Shown here piece after piece: positions 32,051-38,581 of a stretch of 38,581 nt of DNA. The position numbers and the translations under genes are program-made. The notes beneath the pieces are model-generated. The model did not search any database, was not told the origin of the DNA, and worked only from the letters and a program-made list of their open reading frames with translations. Source of the DNA: a virus; IMG/VR virus record IMGVR_UViG_3300010160_002247, positions 1-38,581 of that record; one strand, written 5' to 3'. Position 1 is the stretch's first letter. Every line of letters begins with the position of its first letter.

Positions 32051-33270
32051 TGAGAAAAGAATGGACAGCGCAAGAGCTTATAGCGTTTGAAGATAGAATT
32101 GGTGAATTATATTTAGATAATCAATTACCATTCCTTTTTCATTTATCCGGCGGCAATGAGCAACAACTAATTGATATCTTTAAAGATATTAAAGAAGGTG
32201 ATTATGTTATCTCTAATCATAGAAGTCATTATCATGCATTGTTACACGGAATTCCTCCAGATGTAATTGAGGATAGAATTTTAAATGGTCGTAGTATGTT
32301 TATCTATGATCGGGGTCGTAACTTCTTCTGTTCTGCTATTATTGGCGGAACACCCGCAATTGCTGCAGGCATTGCATGGGCATTAAAGAAAAAAGGATCT
32401 GATAAAAAAGTATGGTGCTTTATTGGAGATGGCACAGAAGATAATGGACACACGTATGAAGCAGTTCGGTATGTGGATGGATTCGATCTGCCTTGTACTT
32501 TTATTGTTGAGAACAATGATAGATCAGTCGAAACAACTAACGTACAACGATGGGGCACTAAAGCTGATTACGAATGGAACTCACCTTCAGTAATGAAATA
32601 CAAATATGATATTACATATCCTCATGCCCGCAAACCTGGTATGATTGATTTATCTAAAGCAGTTAAAAAGACTGATGACGAATACTTTCCCCGTTTGGCA
32701 GAAGTTTTATACCCAGAAAATTTAAAGGGTGTTACTAATTATGTACCTGGGTTGAGTTATAAAGATGCCGCTAATCAGGTAATGACTGAGTTAGGCCAAG
32801 ATGGTGCAGTGTTCATTGGCTACAACGTACATAATTCACCCGGCGGTAACGCAATGGGCACACTTAAAAATGTTCCCGACGATCAAAAATTGGAAACACC
32901 TGTAGCAGAAAATCTAATGGCAGGTCTTGCAATTGGCATGGGATTTGAAGGATTTAAACCCGTTCTATATTTTGAACGGCATGACTTTATATTAGTTGCA
33001 ATGGATGCTATTGTTAACCATATTGATAAGATTGAAAGAATCTCCCACGGCGAATATACAGTTCCTGTTATTATTAGAGCAGTTACTGCAGATGCCGGCC
33101 CGTTCTACTCAGGAATTACACATTCGCAAGACTTTACAGATATGTTACGCACAGCTGTTAGCTTCCCTGTATACGATCCTGTAACCGGAGAAGATCTAGT
33201 ACTGGCATTTAAGAAAGCACAACATAGTAGTCGCCCTGCAATTATTATTGAGAGAAAATCTAGATATTAA
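32050..33270 (+). CDS. Compact thiamine-diphosphate enzyme (transketolase / E1-like, both domains fused)
   Basis: A 406-residue protein that carries both halves of the thiamine-diphosphate fold. The PP domain has HYHALLHGI (60-68), RGRNFFCSAIIGGTPAIAAG and the classic GDG (126-128)-X26-NN (155-156) metal/cofactor motif. The Pyr domain has LETPVAENLMAGLAIGMG with E287 as cofactor-activating Glu and VAMDAIVNHIDKI. Transketolase and E1 alpha-beta pairs total 600-700 residues, so this is a reduced fused form without the C-terminal domain. Likely role: making or extending a keto-sugar precursor for the glycan cluster, rather than central metabolism (inference). GGAG ribosome site. Confidence 0.87.
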   Translation: MRKEWTAQELIAFEDRIGELYLDNQLPFLFHLSGGNEQQLIDIFKDIKEGDYVISNHRSHYHALLHGIPPDVIEDRILNGRSMFIYDRGRNFFCSAIIGGTPAIAAGIAWALKKKGSDKKVWCFIGDGTEDNGHTYEAVRYVDGFDLPCTFIVENNDRSVETTNVQRWGTKADYEWNSPSVMKYKYDITYPHARKPGMIDLSKAVKKTDDEYFPRLAEVLYPENLKGVTNYVPGLSYKDAANQVMTELGQDGAVFIGYNVHNSPGGNAMGTLKNVPDDQKLETPVAENLMAGLAIGMGFEGFKPVLYFERHDFILVAMDAIVNHIDKIERISHGEYTVPVIIRAVTADAGPFYSGITHSQDFTDMLRTAVSFPVYDPVTGEDLVLAFKKAQHSSRPAIIIERKSRY

Positions 33271-33271
33271 T

Positions 33272-33979
33272 ATGACAAAAATCGTAGCAACTTCGGTGTA
33301 CGGGAATAGCCCTCGGTATATTACTGGGGCCATTCGACAATTTGAATTAACAAAGAAATTTTATCCTGGTTGGGAATATAGAATATATACCGACGATAAA
33401 ACAAAGTTTAATTCTATTGCAGACGAGGCAAACATTATTGAAATGGATAAGGGTCACGGAGTATTCTGGAGATTCTTACCTATGTTTGAAGATGAAAATA
33501 ATATTGTTATTGTTCGTGATTCCGATGGAAGAATTACATTAAGAGAACAAATGGCAGTGGATGAGTGGGTTAAATCTGATTTTAAGTTCCACACATTTCG
33601 AGATCACGAGGCGCATTATCAATTTCCTGTAATAGCATGTGCATTTGGCTACAAAGGAAAATTATCAGATAAACTATTAGACGTAATGAATAATTATATG
33701 CTCAATACTAATTATTATACTAACGATCAAGTTTATTTAAGAGATGATATATTCCCGGTTGTAAAGGATAGCGCATTAATTCATTCTATGAATGATGGAT
33801 GGTTTGGGGAAACTCGCAATCAGTTAATCAATCCATTCGATTTTTGCGGCAATGGATATGATGAATATGATATGCCGTTATACCCCTCAACACTTGCGGA
33901 ATGCACGGGATTTGATCCCAAGACAGTATCCGACAAATATAAATTTAACTACGGTTATTTAACAGGAAACGTAACATGA
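33272..33979 (+). CDS. GT-A glycosyltransferase with DSD motif
   Basis: A 235-residue enzyme starting at ATG 33272, one base after the previous stop; a TTG at 33248 is in frame but unlikely. Pattern: IVATSVYGNSPRYITGAIRQF at 4-24 would be the nucleotide-binding strand, GVFWRFLPMFED, then IVIVRDSDGRITLRE with D83-S-D85 as metal-binding DxD, and NDQVYLRDDIFP near the catalytic end. This layout is common for small mannosyltransferase-like GTs in polysaccharide loci. It overlaps the FkbM gene by 4 bases. Confidence 0.75.
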   Translation: MTKIVATSVYGNSPRYITGAIRQFELTKKFYPGWEYRIYTDDKTKFNSIADEANIIEMDKGHGVFWRFLPMFEDENNIVIVRDSDGRITLREQMAVDEWVKSDFKFHTFRDHEAHYQFPVIACAFGYKGKLSDKLLDVMNNYMLNTNYYTNDQVYLRDDIFPVVKDSALIHSMNDGWFGETRNQLINPFDFCGNGYDEYDMPLYPSTLAECTGFDPKTVSDKYKFNYGYLTGNVT

Positions 33980-34629
33980 CACAATACTATGGTTCATCCG
34001 AAGAAGATAAATTCATTAAAGAATATTTCCCTGAGGGATATGTGGGAAGGTGTATTGAGGTTGGAGGATCTGATGGCATTACACATTCTAACACATATTA
34101 CTTTGAAAAATCATTGGGGTGGGATTGTTTGGTAATTGAACCTCAACCTGGTCCTAGATTTTTTGATTCTTGTAAAGAGAAAAGAAAGAATGCTTTACAA
34201 TGTGCTGTTGCATCTGAGAATAAAGATGATGTAGAATTTACAGTAGTATTTTGTAATTATCAAAATAGCGGGCATCAAGCATGGGGCGGAATGAGTGGTT
34301 TGCAAGTAGATCAAAAATTAGTTGAAGCACATAAAGAACTTGGTCTAGATCCTCAAGAAGTTACAATTCCTGTTCCTACTCGCCGGCTAGATTGGATTAT
34401 TGAGGAAGTATATGATGAAAAATATCCTACAATTGATTTTATTACAATTGATACTGAAGGAACTGAATTAGATGTTCTTAAATCTTTCGATACTACAAAG
34501 TATAACACAAAATTAATTGTTATAGAAAACAATTGGAAAGATCCTGCAATCGGAGAATATCTTGCACAGTTCGGTTGGACACGAGATAGAGTTATAGAAC
34601 AGAATGAGTTTTTTGTGAGGAACGTATGA
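33976..34629 (+). CDS. FkbM-family methyltransferase
   Basis: A 217-residue SAM-dependent methyltransferase. Motif I is CIEVGGSDGITHSNT (26-40), the acidic ribose-binding strand is CLVIEPQPG, and the FkbM signature is IDFITIDTEGTELDVLKSF with D159. Such enzymes O-methylate sugars in phage and bacterial glycan clusters. It overlaps both neighbours by 4 bases. The substrate is unknown. Confidence 0.92.
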   Translation: MTQYYGSSEEDKFIKEYFPEGYVGRCIEVGGSDGITHSNTYYFEKSLGWDCLVIEPQPGPRFFDSCKEKRKNALQCAVASENKDDVEFTVVFCNYQNSGHQAWGGMSGLQVDQKLVEAHKELGLDPQEVTIPVPTRRLDWIIEEVYDEKYPTIDFITIDTEGTELDVLKSFDTTKYNTKLIVIENNWKDPAIGEYLAQFGWTRDRVIEQNEFFVRNV

Positions 34630-35351
34630 GCAAAGTTACAATTATTACAGCAACAACTGGTTCTGAATATTTGAGACAAAATATTAGATCAGTTCAATCC
34701 CAGACACACGATGATGTTCAACATCTTGTTGTGGTTGATGGGGAAGAACATTTAGATAAAGTTGCTACTATATTAAGCGAAGAAGAATTTCCAAATGTGG
34801 ATTTAGTTATTTTGCCTTATGCTACAGGCAAAGAACAATATAATGGTCACCGAATATATGGCGGATTTACTCATATTGCAAAAGGTGATTACATTGGTTA
34901 CCTTGATGAGGATAACTGGCTAGAACCAGAACATGTGGAGTCATTACTTGATACTGTAAAAGATAATCAATGGGCGGCGACCTTAAGAAAGATTGTGAAT
35001 AGTGAAGGCAAATTCATTTGTAACGATGATTGTGAAAGTCTGTGTAATTGGGAATCGGTTATCAGAGATTACTTTGTAGACGTTAATTGTTTCTTTTTCT
35101 CTAAACCATTGGCTCTCCAATTAAGTCCTATTTGGTATAGACGTGCAAGACATCCAGAAGATCAACCTGAAGTCGATAGAGCATTGACATATACACTAAA
35201 AGATAATAAAATAGCATGTGAGGTTACAGGAAAGTACACAGTAAATTATAGAGCAGGAAATAGATCCGATTCGGTTCAAGGCCAGTTCTTTTTACAAGGT
35301 AATGAAATACTGAGACAAAAATATAATGGAGTTTTCCCATGGAGAAAATAA
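34626..35351 (+). CDS. GT2-family glycosyltransferase
   Basis: A 241-residue GT-A/GT2 enzyme. VTIITATTGSEYLRQNIRSV at 4-23 is the nucleotide-binding strand. QTHDDVQHLVVVDGEE follows, and GDYIGYLDEDNWLEP holds the DxD-type DED at 94-96. The helix RHPEDQPEVDRALT could hold the catalytic base. The soluble, compact single domain fits chain-building transferases. GAGG ribosome site. A possible promoter for the next gene lies in its 3' third. Confidence 0.9.
   Translation: MSKVTIITATTGSEYLRQNIRSVQSQTHDDVQHLVVVDGEEHLDKVATILSEEEFPNVDLVILPYATGKEQYNGHRIYGGFTHIAKGDYIGYLDEDNWLEPEHVESLLDTVKDNQWAATLRKIVNSEGKFICNDDCESLCNWESVIRDYFVDVNCFFFSKPLALQLSPIWYRRARHPEDQPEVDRALTYTLKDNKIACEVTGKYTVNYRAGNRSDSVQGQFFLQGNEILRQKYNGVFPWRK
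35184..35212 (+). promoter_or_regulatory. Sigma70-type promoter inside the GT2 gene
   Basis: TTGACA (35184-35189), a 17-base spacer and TAAAAT (35207-35212): 11 of 12 consensus positions. It lies 140 bases before the exostosin-like gene. Confidence 0.5.
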
Positions 35352-35352
35352 A

Positions 35353-36177
35353 ATGGATTTGATTAGATATAATAGTTTATGTAGATTTGCAGATTATGTT
35401 TGCGAATTTCCAAAACACTATTACGATGAGATGGGTATAGATAATATTCATGGTAAGGAAAATGTTAATAGTTTTCATAACATTGCCCCTTATAGTAAAA
35501 TTTTTATCAAGACAGATCTCATCCAGGGAATGATTGGCCAATTGTTGAATATAACTGTTCCGTTTCATCTATTAACTGGAAACGCTGATATTACAATTCC
35601 TGCCCATACAGTAGATCATATACAAAAAAATAAAAATATGATTACTTGGACAGGTAACAATCTTATAAAATTTGATGAAAGATTTTTACAAGTTCCTATC
35701 GGGTTTGATGCAGTAGGCTCCGGCAGGCCAAATAGTTATTTTAAATTTCCTGAACCATATAAACAAAAATCAATTCCTATAGTTTTAACACCAATCGGCA
35801 AGACTATTGAAACTAGGAATAATGTTGTTAATATCAGTGGCCACAATATTTTAAACATTCAATCCAGATTGAATTACTCAGATTACATTAATTTATTAAA
35901 TTTATCTAAATATAGTATTTGTCCTGATGGAAATGGCGTAGACACCCATCGACTCATGGAATCTATAAAGATGAAAAGTAAACCTATTGTACTCAGTTCT
36001 ATATTAAATAGTATGTATGAAGAAATCGGATGTGAGATCATACACAGTTGGGATGATCTGCACAACATAGATTTGGATACACCGGTGGATGTGGATCAAA
36101 AATTCGCATCATTTGCTTATTGGGAAAATAGAATAAAGGATCATCATGAAATTTTTAAATTTAAGAATGGAACATAA
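35353..36177 (+). CDS. Exostosin-like glycosyltransferase
   Basis: A 274-residue protein starting at ATG 35353, with GGAG 8 bases upstream. The C-terminal half has YSICPDGNGVDTHRLMESI (about 187-205) followed by MKSKPIVL, the pattern of exostosin/GT47-like proteins (CPxGxGxDTHRxWE ... PIV). The N-terminal half shows VPFHLLTGNADITIPA and ITWTGNNL. There is no transmembrane anchor, unlike eukaryotic exostosins. Specificity is unknown. It adjoins the DUF3310-like gene without a gap. Confidence 0.72.
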   Translation: MDLIRYNSLCRFADYVCEFPKHYYDEMGIDNIHGKENVNSFHNIAPYSKIFIKTDLIQGMIGQLLNITVPFHLLTGNADITIPAHTVDHIQKNKNMITWTGNNLIKFDERFLQVPIGFDAVGSGRPNSYFKFPEPYKQKSIPIVLTPIGKTIETRNNVVNISGHNILNIQSRLNYSDYINLLNLSKYSICPDGNGVDTHRLMESIKMKSKPIVLSSILNSMYEEIGCEIIHSWDDLHNIDLDTPVDVDQKFASFAYWENRIKDHHEIFKFKNGT

Positions 36178-36495
36178 ATGAAATATGTGAAAAAAGTCAA
36201 TATTGAAAAAATAGACTATAAGTATGATGAAGCCCGTCTACTCAATGAATTGCAAACTTATGTAGATTCAACATATACTCAACACTATTCAATGAATAAG
36301 TTTCAATCTACTGAATTTATTATTGATAATGGACACGGAGTCGGCTTCACCGCTGGCAACGTGATGAAATATGTCCAACGATATGGCAAAAAAGAAGGGC
36401 GTAATAGACAAGATCTACTAAAGGTATTACATTATGCACTAATGCTTTTATATGTGCATGATATAGAAACAAACAATAATTTAAATGATAATTGA
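36178..36495 (+). CDS. DUF3310-like small phage protein
   Basis: A 105-residue protein whose second half, GFTAGNVMKYVQRYGKKEGR (about 58-77) followed by RQDLLKVLHYALML, is the DUF3310 signature seen in many phages (sometimes annotated nucleotide kinase, without good proof). The preceding HYSMNKFQSTEFIIDNGHG is typical of the T4-like marine phage version. It sits between glycan genes but is a widespread phage accessory gene, so its location may be incidental. Confidence 0.87.
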   Translation: MKYVKKVNIEKIDYKYDEARLLNELQTYVDSTYTQHYSMNKFQSTEFIIDNGHGVGFTAGNVMKYVQRYGKKEGRNRQDLLKVLHYALMLLYVHDIETNNNLNDN

Positions 36496-36507
36496 GAATT
36501 TTATATA

Positions 36508-37452
36508 ATGAAAAAAATTTTAGTTACAGGGGGTGCTGGATTTTTAGGAAGCCATTTATGCGAAAGATTGGTGAATGAGGGTAACCATGTTCTTTGTGTG
36601 GATAACTATTTTACAGGTAGTAAAAAAAATATAGAACATCTTTTACAAAAACCAAATTTTGAGGTTATCCGACAGGATATATGTTTTCCTCTATATGTTG
36701 AAGTTGATGAAATCTATAATTTAGCGTGCCCTGCCAGCCCGCCTGCATATCAGCAAGATCCAATACAAACATTAAAAACGTGTATAATTGGTTCTTATAA
36801 TTTATTAGGGTTGGCCAAAAGAACAAACGCAAAAATTTTACAGGCAAGCACAAGTGAAATATACGGCGATCCAAAAGAACATCCTCAAAGTGAAGAATAT
36901 TGGGGCAATGTTAATCCAATAGGTATTCGTAGTTGTTATGACGAAGGCAAGCGCGCGGCCGAAACGCTATTTATGGATTATCATAGAATGCATAATGTTC
37001 AATCTAAAATAGTTCGTATTTTTAATACGTATGGGCCAAAAATGGCACTTACAGATGGTCGAGTAGTTAGTAACTTTATTATTCAAGCGTTGCAAGGAAA
37101 AGATATAACAATTTACGGAGACGGCATGCAAACTAGAAGTTTTTGTTATGTAGACGATTTAATTGAGGGTCTTTATATGACGATGAATAATACAAGTAAT
37201 GATTTTGTTGGACCAGTAAATATCGGCAATCCTGTAGAATTTACAATGATTGAATTGGCAAAAAAGGTAATGAATTTGACAAAGTCTAAAAGTAAAATAA
37301 TTCATACATCTTTACCGAAAGACGATCCCACTCAAAGAAAACCCAATATACAAGCTGCCAATGAAATTTTAAATTGGCAACCAACTATAGATTTAGAAAC
37401 AGGGTTAAAGAAAACTATAAAATATTTTAGAACAGCCTGTAAAAACTCGTAA
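36508..37452 (+). CDS. UDP-glucuronate decarboxylase (UDP-xylose synthase) family enzyme
   Basis: Probable UDP-glucuronate to UDP-xylose decarboxylase. The 314 residues carry [17 protein letters not shown] (5-21), [14 protein letters not shown], the diagnostic [17 protein letters not shown] (70-86), [18 protein letters not shown] and [12 protein letters not shown] with Y144 and K148, then [15 protein letters not shown]. This is a near-complete UXS signature set, with no membrane anchor. It closes the glycan cluster. UDP-glucuronate would have to come from the host, since no UDP-glucose dehydrogenase is in the window. Confidence 0.94.
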   Translation: MKKILVTGGAGFLGSHLCERLVNEGNHVLCVDNYFTGSKKNIEHLLQKPNFEVIRQDICFPLYVEVDEIYNLACPASPPAYQQDPIQTLKTCIIGSYNLLGLAKRTNAKILQASTSEIYGDPKEHPQSEEYWGNVNPIGIRSCYDEGKRAAETLFMDYHRMHNVQSKIVRIFNTYGPKMALTDGRVVSNFIIQALQGKDITIYGDGMQTRSFCYVDDLIEGLYMTMNNTSNDFVGPVNIGNPVEFTMIELAKKVMNLTKSKSKIIHTSLPKDDPTQRKPNIQAANEILNWQPTIDLETGLKKTIKYFRTACKNS

Positions 37453-37468
37453 GATACAAAAAATAGTA

Positions 37469-37497
37469 TAGACTTTTTAATGTATCGGTGTTATAAT
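37469..37497 (+). promoter_or_regulatory. Sigma70-type promoter of gp45, extended -10
   Basis: TAGACT (37469-37474), a 17-base spacer, extended TG (37489-37490) and TATAAT (37492-37497). It shares the core GGTGTTATAAT with the promoters of the CobT- and CobS-like genes. Intergenic, 41 bases before the gp45 start. The weaker -35 is offset by the extended -10. Confidence 0.85.
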
Positions 37498-37538
37498 ATA
37501 TTTTTACGTGAACAAAATTGCAATTTAGGAGATATATA

Positions 37539-38195
37539 ATGCAAATTAGTAATGAAACAATCCAAATTTTGAAGAACTTTGCTACGGTAAACAGTAATAT
37601 TCTTATTCGAAAAGGCAAGACTTTGTCTACAATTAGCACAGCAAAGAACATCTTTGCAAAGGCAACAGTAGCAGAAGACTTCCCAGTTGAGGTTGCGGTG
37701 TATGATTTAAACTCTTTGTTGGCATTGTTGACATTGATGGAGAATCAAGATGTTGAGTTTGGCGAGAAGTCATTGACTATCTCTAAGAACAATGGTAAGT
37801 TTGAGTACTTCTATTCTAACGCAAACGTAATTGTTGCGGCGCCTGATAAATCTATTGAGATTGATAATCACTTTCAATTCCAATTGTCAGCAGAGGATGT
37901 TAATATGATTATGAAGGCAGCTAATATTACAGCGGCGCCAACAATCTCTGTTACTGCTAAAGACGGTACAGTTGTATTGACTATCGGTGATAAGAAAAAC
38001 GATACTGCAAATACTTATAAGAAAACAATTGGTGCAAGCGATGAGTCTTTCGAGTGCCATATGTCTGTAGACAATTTTAAAATTGTACCAGATGCTTATA
38101 CAGTAACAGTATCTAAAAAGAAATTGTTCCACTTCCAACATTCTACAAAAGTAATTGAATATTTTATAGCAATGGAACCCGATTCGGTGGTATAA
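37539..38195 (+). CDS. 45: Sliding clamp gp45
   Basis: Trimeric DNA polymerase processivity clamp and, in T4, the activator of late transcription. The 218-residue protein starts at ATG 37539 after TTAGGAGAT; the frame is open upstream to 37518. It is close to T4 gp45 (228) in length. Characteristic parts are the N-terminal MQISNETIQILKNFATVNSN, FAKATVAEDFPVEVAVYDLN, LLALLTLMEN and the two-domain repeat of beta-alpha-beta motifs ending KVIEYFIAMEPDS. In this phage it is the likely docking partner for proteins with SLExLFA tails at 10960 and 12243. The stop overlaps the next start (TAATG). Confidence 0.95.
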   Translation: MQISNETIQILKNFATVNSNILIRKGKTLSTISTAKNIFAKATVAEDFPVEVAVYDLNSLLALLTLMENQDVEFGEKSLTISKNNGKFEYFYSNANVIVAAPDKSIEIDNHFQFQLSAEDVNMIMKAANITAAPTISVTAKDGTVVLTIGDKKNDTANTYKKTIGASDESFECHMSVDNFKIVPDAYTVTVSKKKLFHFQHSTKVIEYFIAMEPDSVV

Positions 38196-38548
38196 TGAAT
38201 CCCGTAGGTCGTAGATCATTTGCACAAGGCCTAGGTTTAATAGGCCTAATCGGAGTAGGTATTGCGGGGTATAAAGAAGCCAAAGAGCGACTTATGCCTG
38301 CACCTGATGAATTAGCGTCTAAAGAGTTATCTGACAAATTAGACGAACAAGCGTTGCTTACGTTGAATGCAACATATGGTGAAAGGATACCGCCCCCGGC
38401 TACTATCCCCCACAACCTGTATACAGTTATTAATATCAGCCCTAATTATTATAAACCTGGGACTGAAGTACGTGTGCAAGCTAAGATGCAGGTTGGACCT
38501 GACGGAAAGCTGTACGTCAAAGAGAATCACATTTGGCGTAAAATTTAA
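38195..38548 (+). CDS. Small protein with twin-arginine-like N-terminal membrane segment
   Basis: A 117-residue protein overlapping the gp45 stop by 1 base. The N-terminus has Arg-Arg at 6-7 (GRRSFAQGLGLIG) and a hydrophobic stretch to about 26, resembling a Tat signal or a simple membrane anchor. The centre (PAPDELASKELSDKLDEQ) is helical. The C-terminus (YKPGTEVRVQAKM, then GPDGKLYVKEN and WRKI) looks like a small beta unit. Unknown function. Its place between clamp and the next replication gene is surprising for an exported protein. Confidence 0.7.
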   Translation: MNPVGRRSFAQGLGLIGLIGVGIAGYKEAKERLMPAPDELASKELSDKLDEQALLTLNATYGERIPPPATIPHNLYTVINISPNYYKPGTEVRVQAKMQVGPDGKLYVKENHIWRKI

Positions 38549-38563
38549 TATTATGGAGTTATT

Positions 38564-38581
38564 ATGGATATTCGTGAACAA
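38564..38581 (+). CDS. Start of the next gene (truncated by window end)
   Basis: ATG 38564 follows GGAG with a 5-base gap, and six codons (MDIREQ) are visible before the window ends. In T4-like genomes the clamp-loader gene 44 lies after gp45, so that is a candidate, but six residues cannot identify it. Confidence 0.5.

Noticed and set aside
1-38581. tRNA genes, CRISPR arrays, insertion sequences, integrase or attachment sites
   Set aside because: Intergenic gaps are all too short for most of these, and I saw no cloverleaf, regular direct repeats, transposase or recombinase signatures.
1-38581. Cyanophage host assignment
   Set aside because: Gene content resembles cyanophages in several places, but no photosynthesis or carbon-metabolism marker (psbA, hli, talC) is in this window, and T4-like phages of other aquatic bacteria share these genes.

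Overview
The window is a piece of a large T4-like (contractile-tailed, myovirus) phage genome. Recognisable T4 core genes, all on the + strand, are gp22 (prohead scaffold), gp23 (major capsid), a tail-tube-like protein, uvsY, uvsW, gp55 (late sigma factor), gp47 and gp46 (recombination nuclease) and gp45 (sliding clamp). The gene order and the extra genes (cobS/cobT-like pair, peptide deformylase, a DUF3310-like protein) fit the marine/freshwater 'far' T4-like phages better than coliphage T4. No photosynthesis genes are present, so a cyanobacterial host is not shown; the host cannot be named from this sequence. The DNA is AT-rich and very compact: most genes overlap by 1-4 bases and no gap exceeds about 120 bases. 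I see no tRNA, CRISPR array, insertion sequence or integrase.

Layout. (1) 1-4170: late structural module with T4-type late promoters (TATAAATA), a terminator after gp23, and a glycosyltransferase (GT). (2) 4174-7061: uvsY, uvsW, a small acidic protein and gp55. (3) 7100-15375: a DNA-modification module. It has queE, folE and a queD-like gene (three steps from GTP to 7-carboxy-7-deazaguanine) and a DpdA-like transglycosylase that would put a deazaguanine base into DNA. Interleaved are a DnaQ-like exonuclease, two GT-B glycosyltransferases and a UDP-hexose epimerase. (4) 15379-19872: gp47, gp46, peptide deformylase and two unknown proteins. (5) 19935-23301: a metalloprotease-like/VWA protein and a MoxR-type AAA+ ATPase (phage 'CobT/CobS'). 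(6) 23398-37452: a 14-kb glycan cluster behind a late promoter. It encodes GDP-mannose 4,6-dehydratase, a GDP-fucose synthase-like enzyme, a ColD-like GDP-4-keto-6-deoxymannose 3-dehydratase, a GT10 fucosyltransferase, several further GTs, a sugar kinase, a dehydrogenase, a compact thiamine-diphosphate enzyme, an FkbM methyltransferase and a UDP-xylose-synthase-type decarboxylase. (7) 37539-38581: gp45, a small membrane-anchored protein and the start of the next gene.

How it fits together. The deazaguanine module probably hypermodifies phage DNA. The GT next to dpdA and DpdA itself both end in SLE[S/D]LFA, which looks like the C-terminal clamp-binding peptides of T4 gp43 and gp55. Both enzymes may therefore be tethered to the gp45 clamp encoded in this window. 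The AAA+ protein ends in MDEDIPF, nearly the tail of bacterial SSB. Expression seems split. Late promoters precede the capsid, tail and glycan genes. A uniform sigma70 class (TTGACA/C, 17-base spacer, TATAAT) serves the replication and modification genes, and several copies lie inside coding sequences. The glycan cluster most likely makes a fucose- or colitose-type sugar for virion or host-surface glycans.
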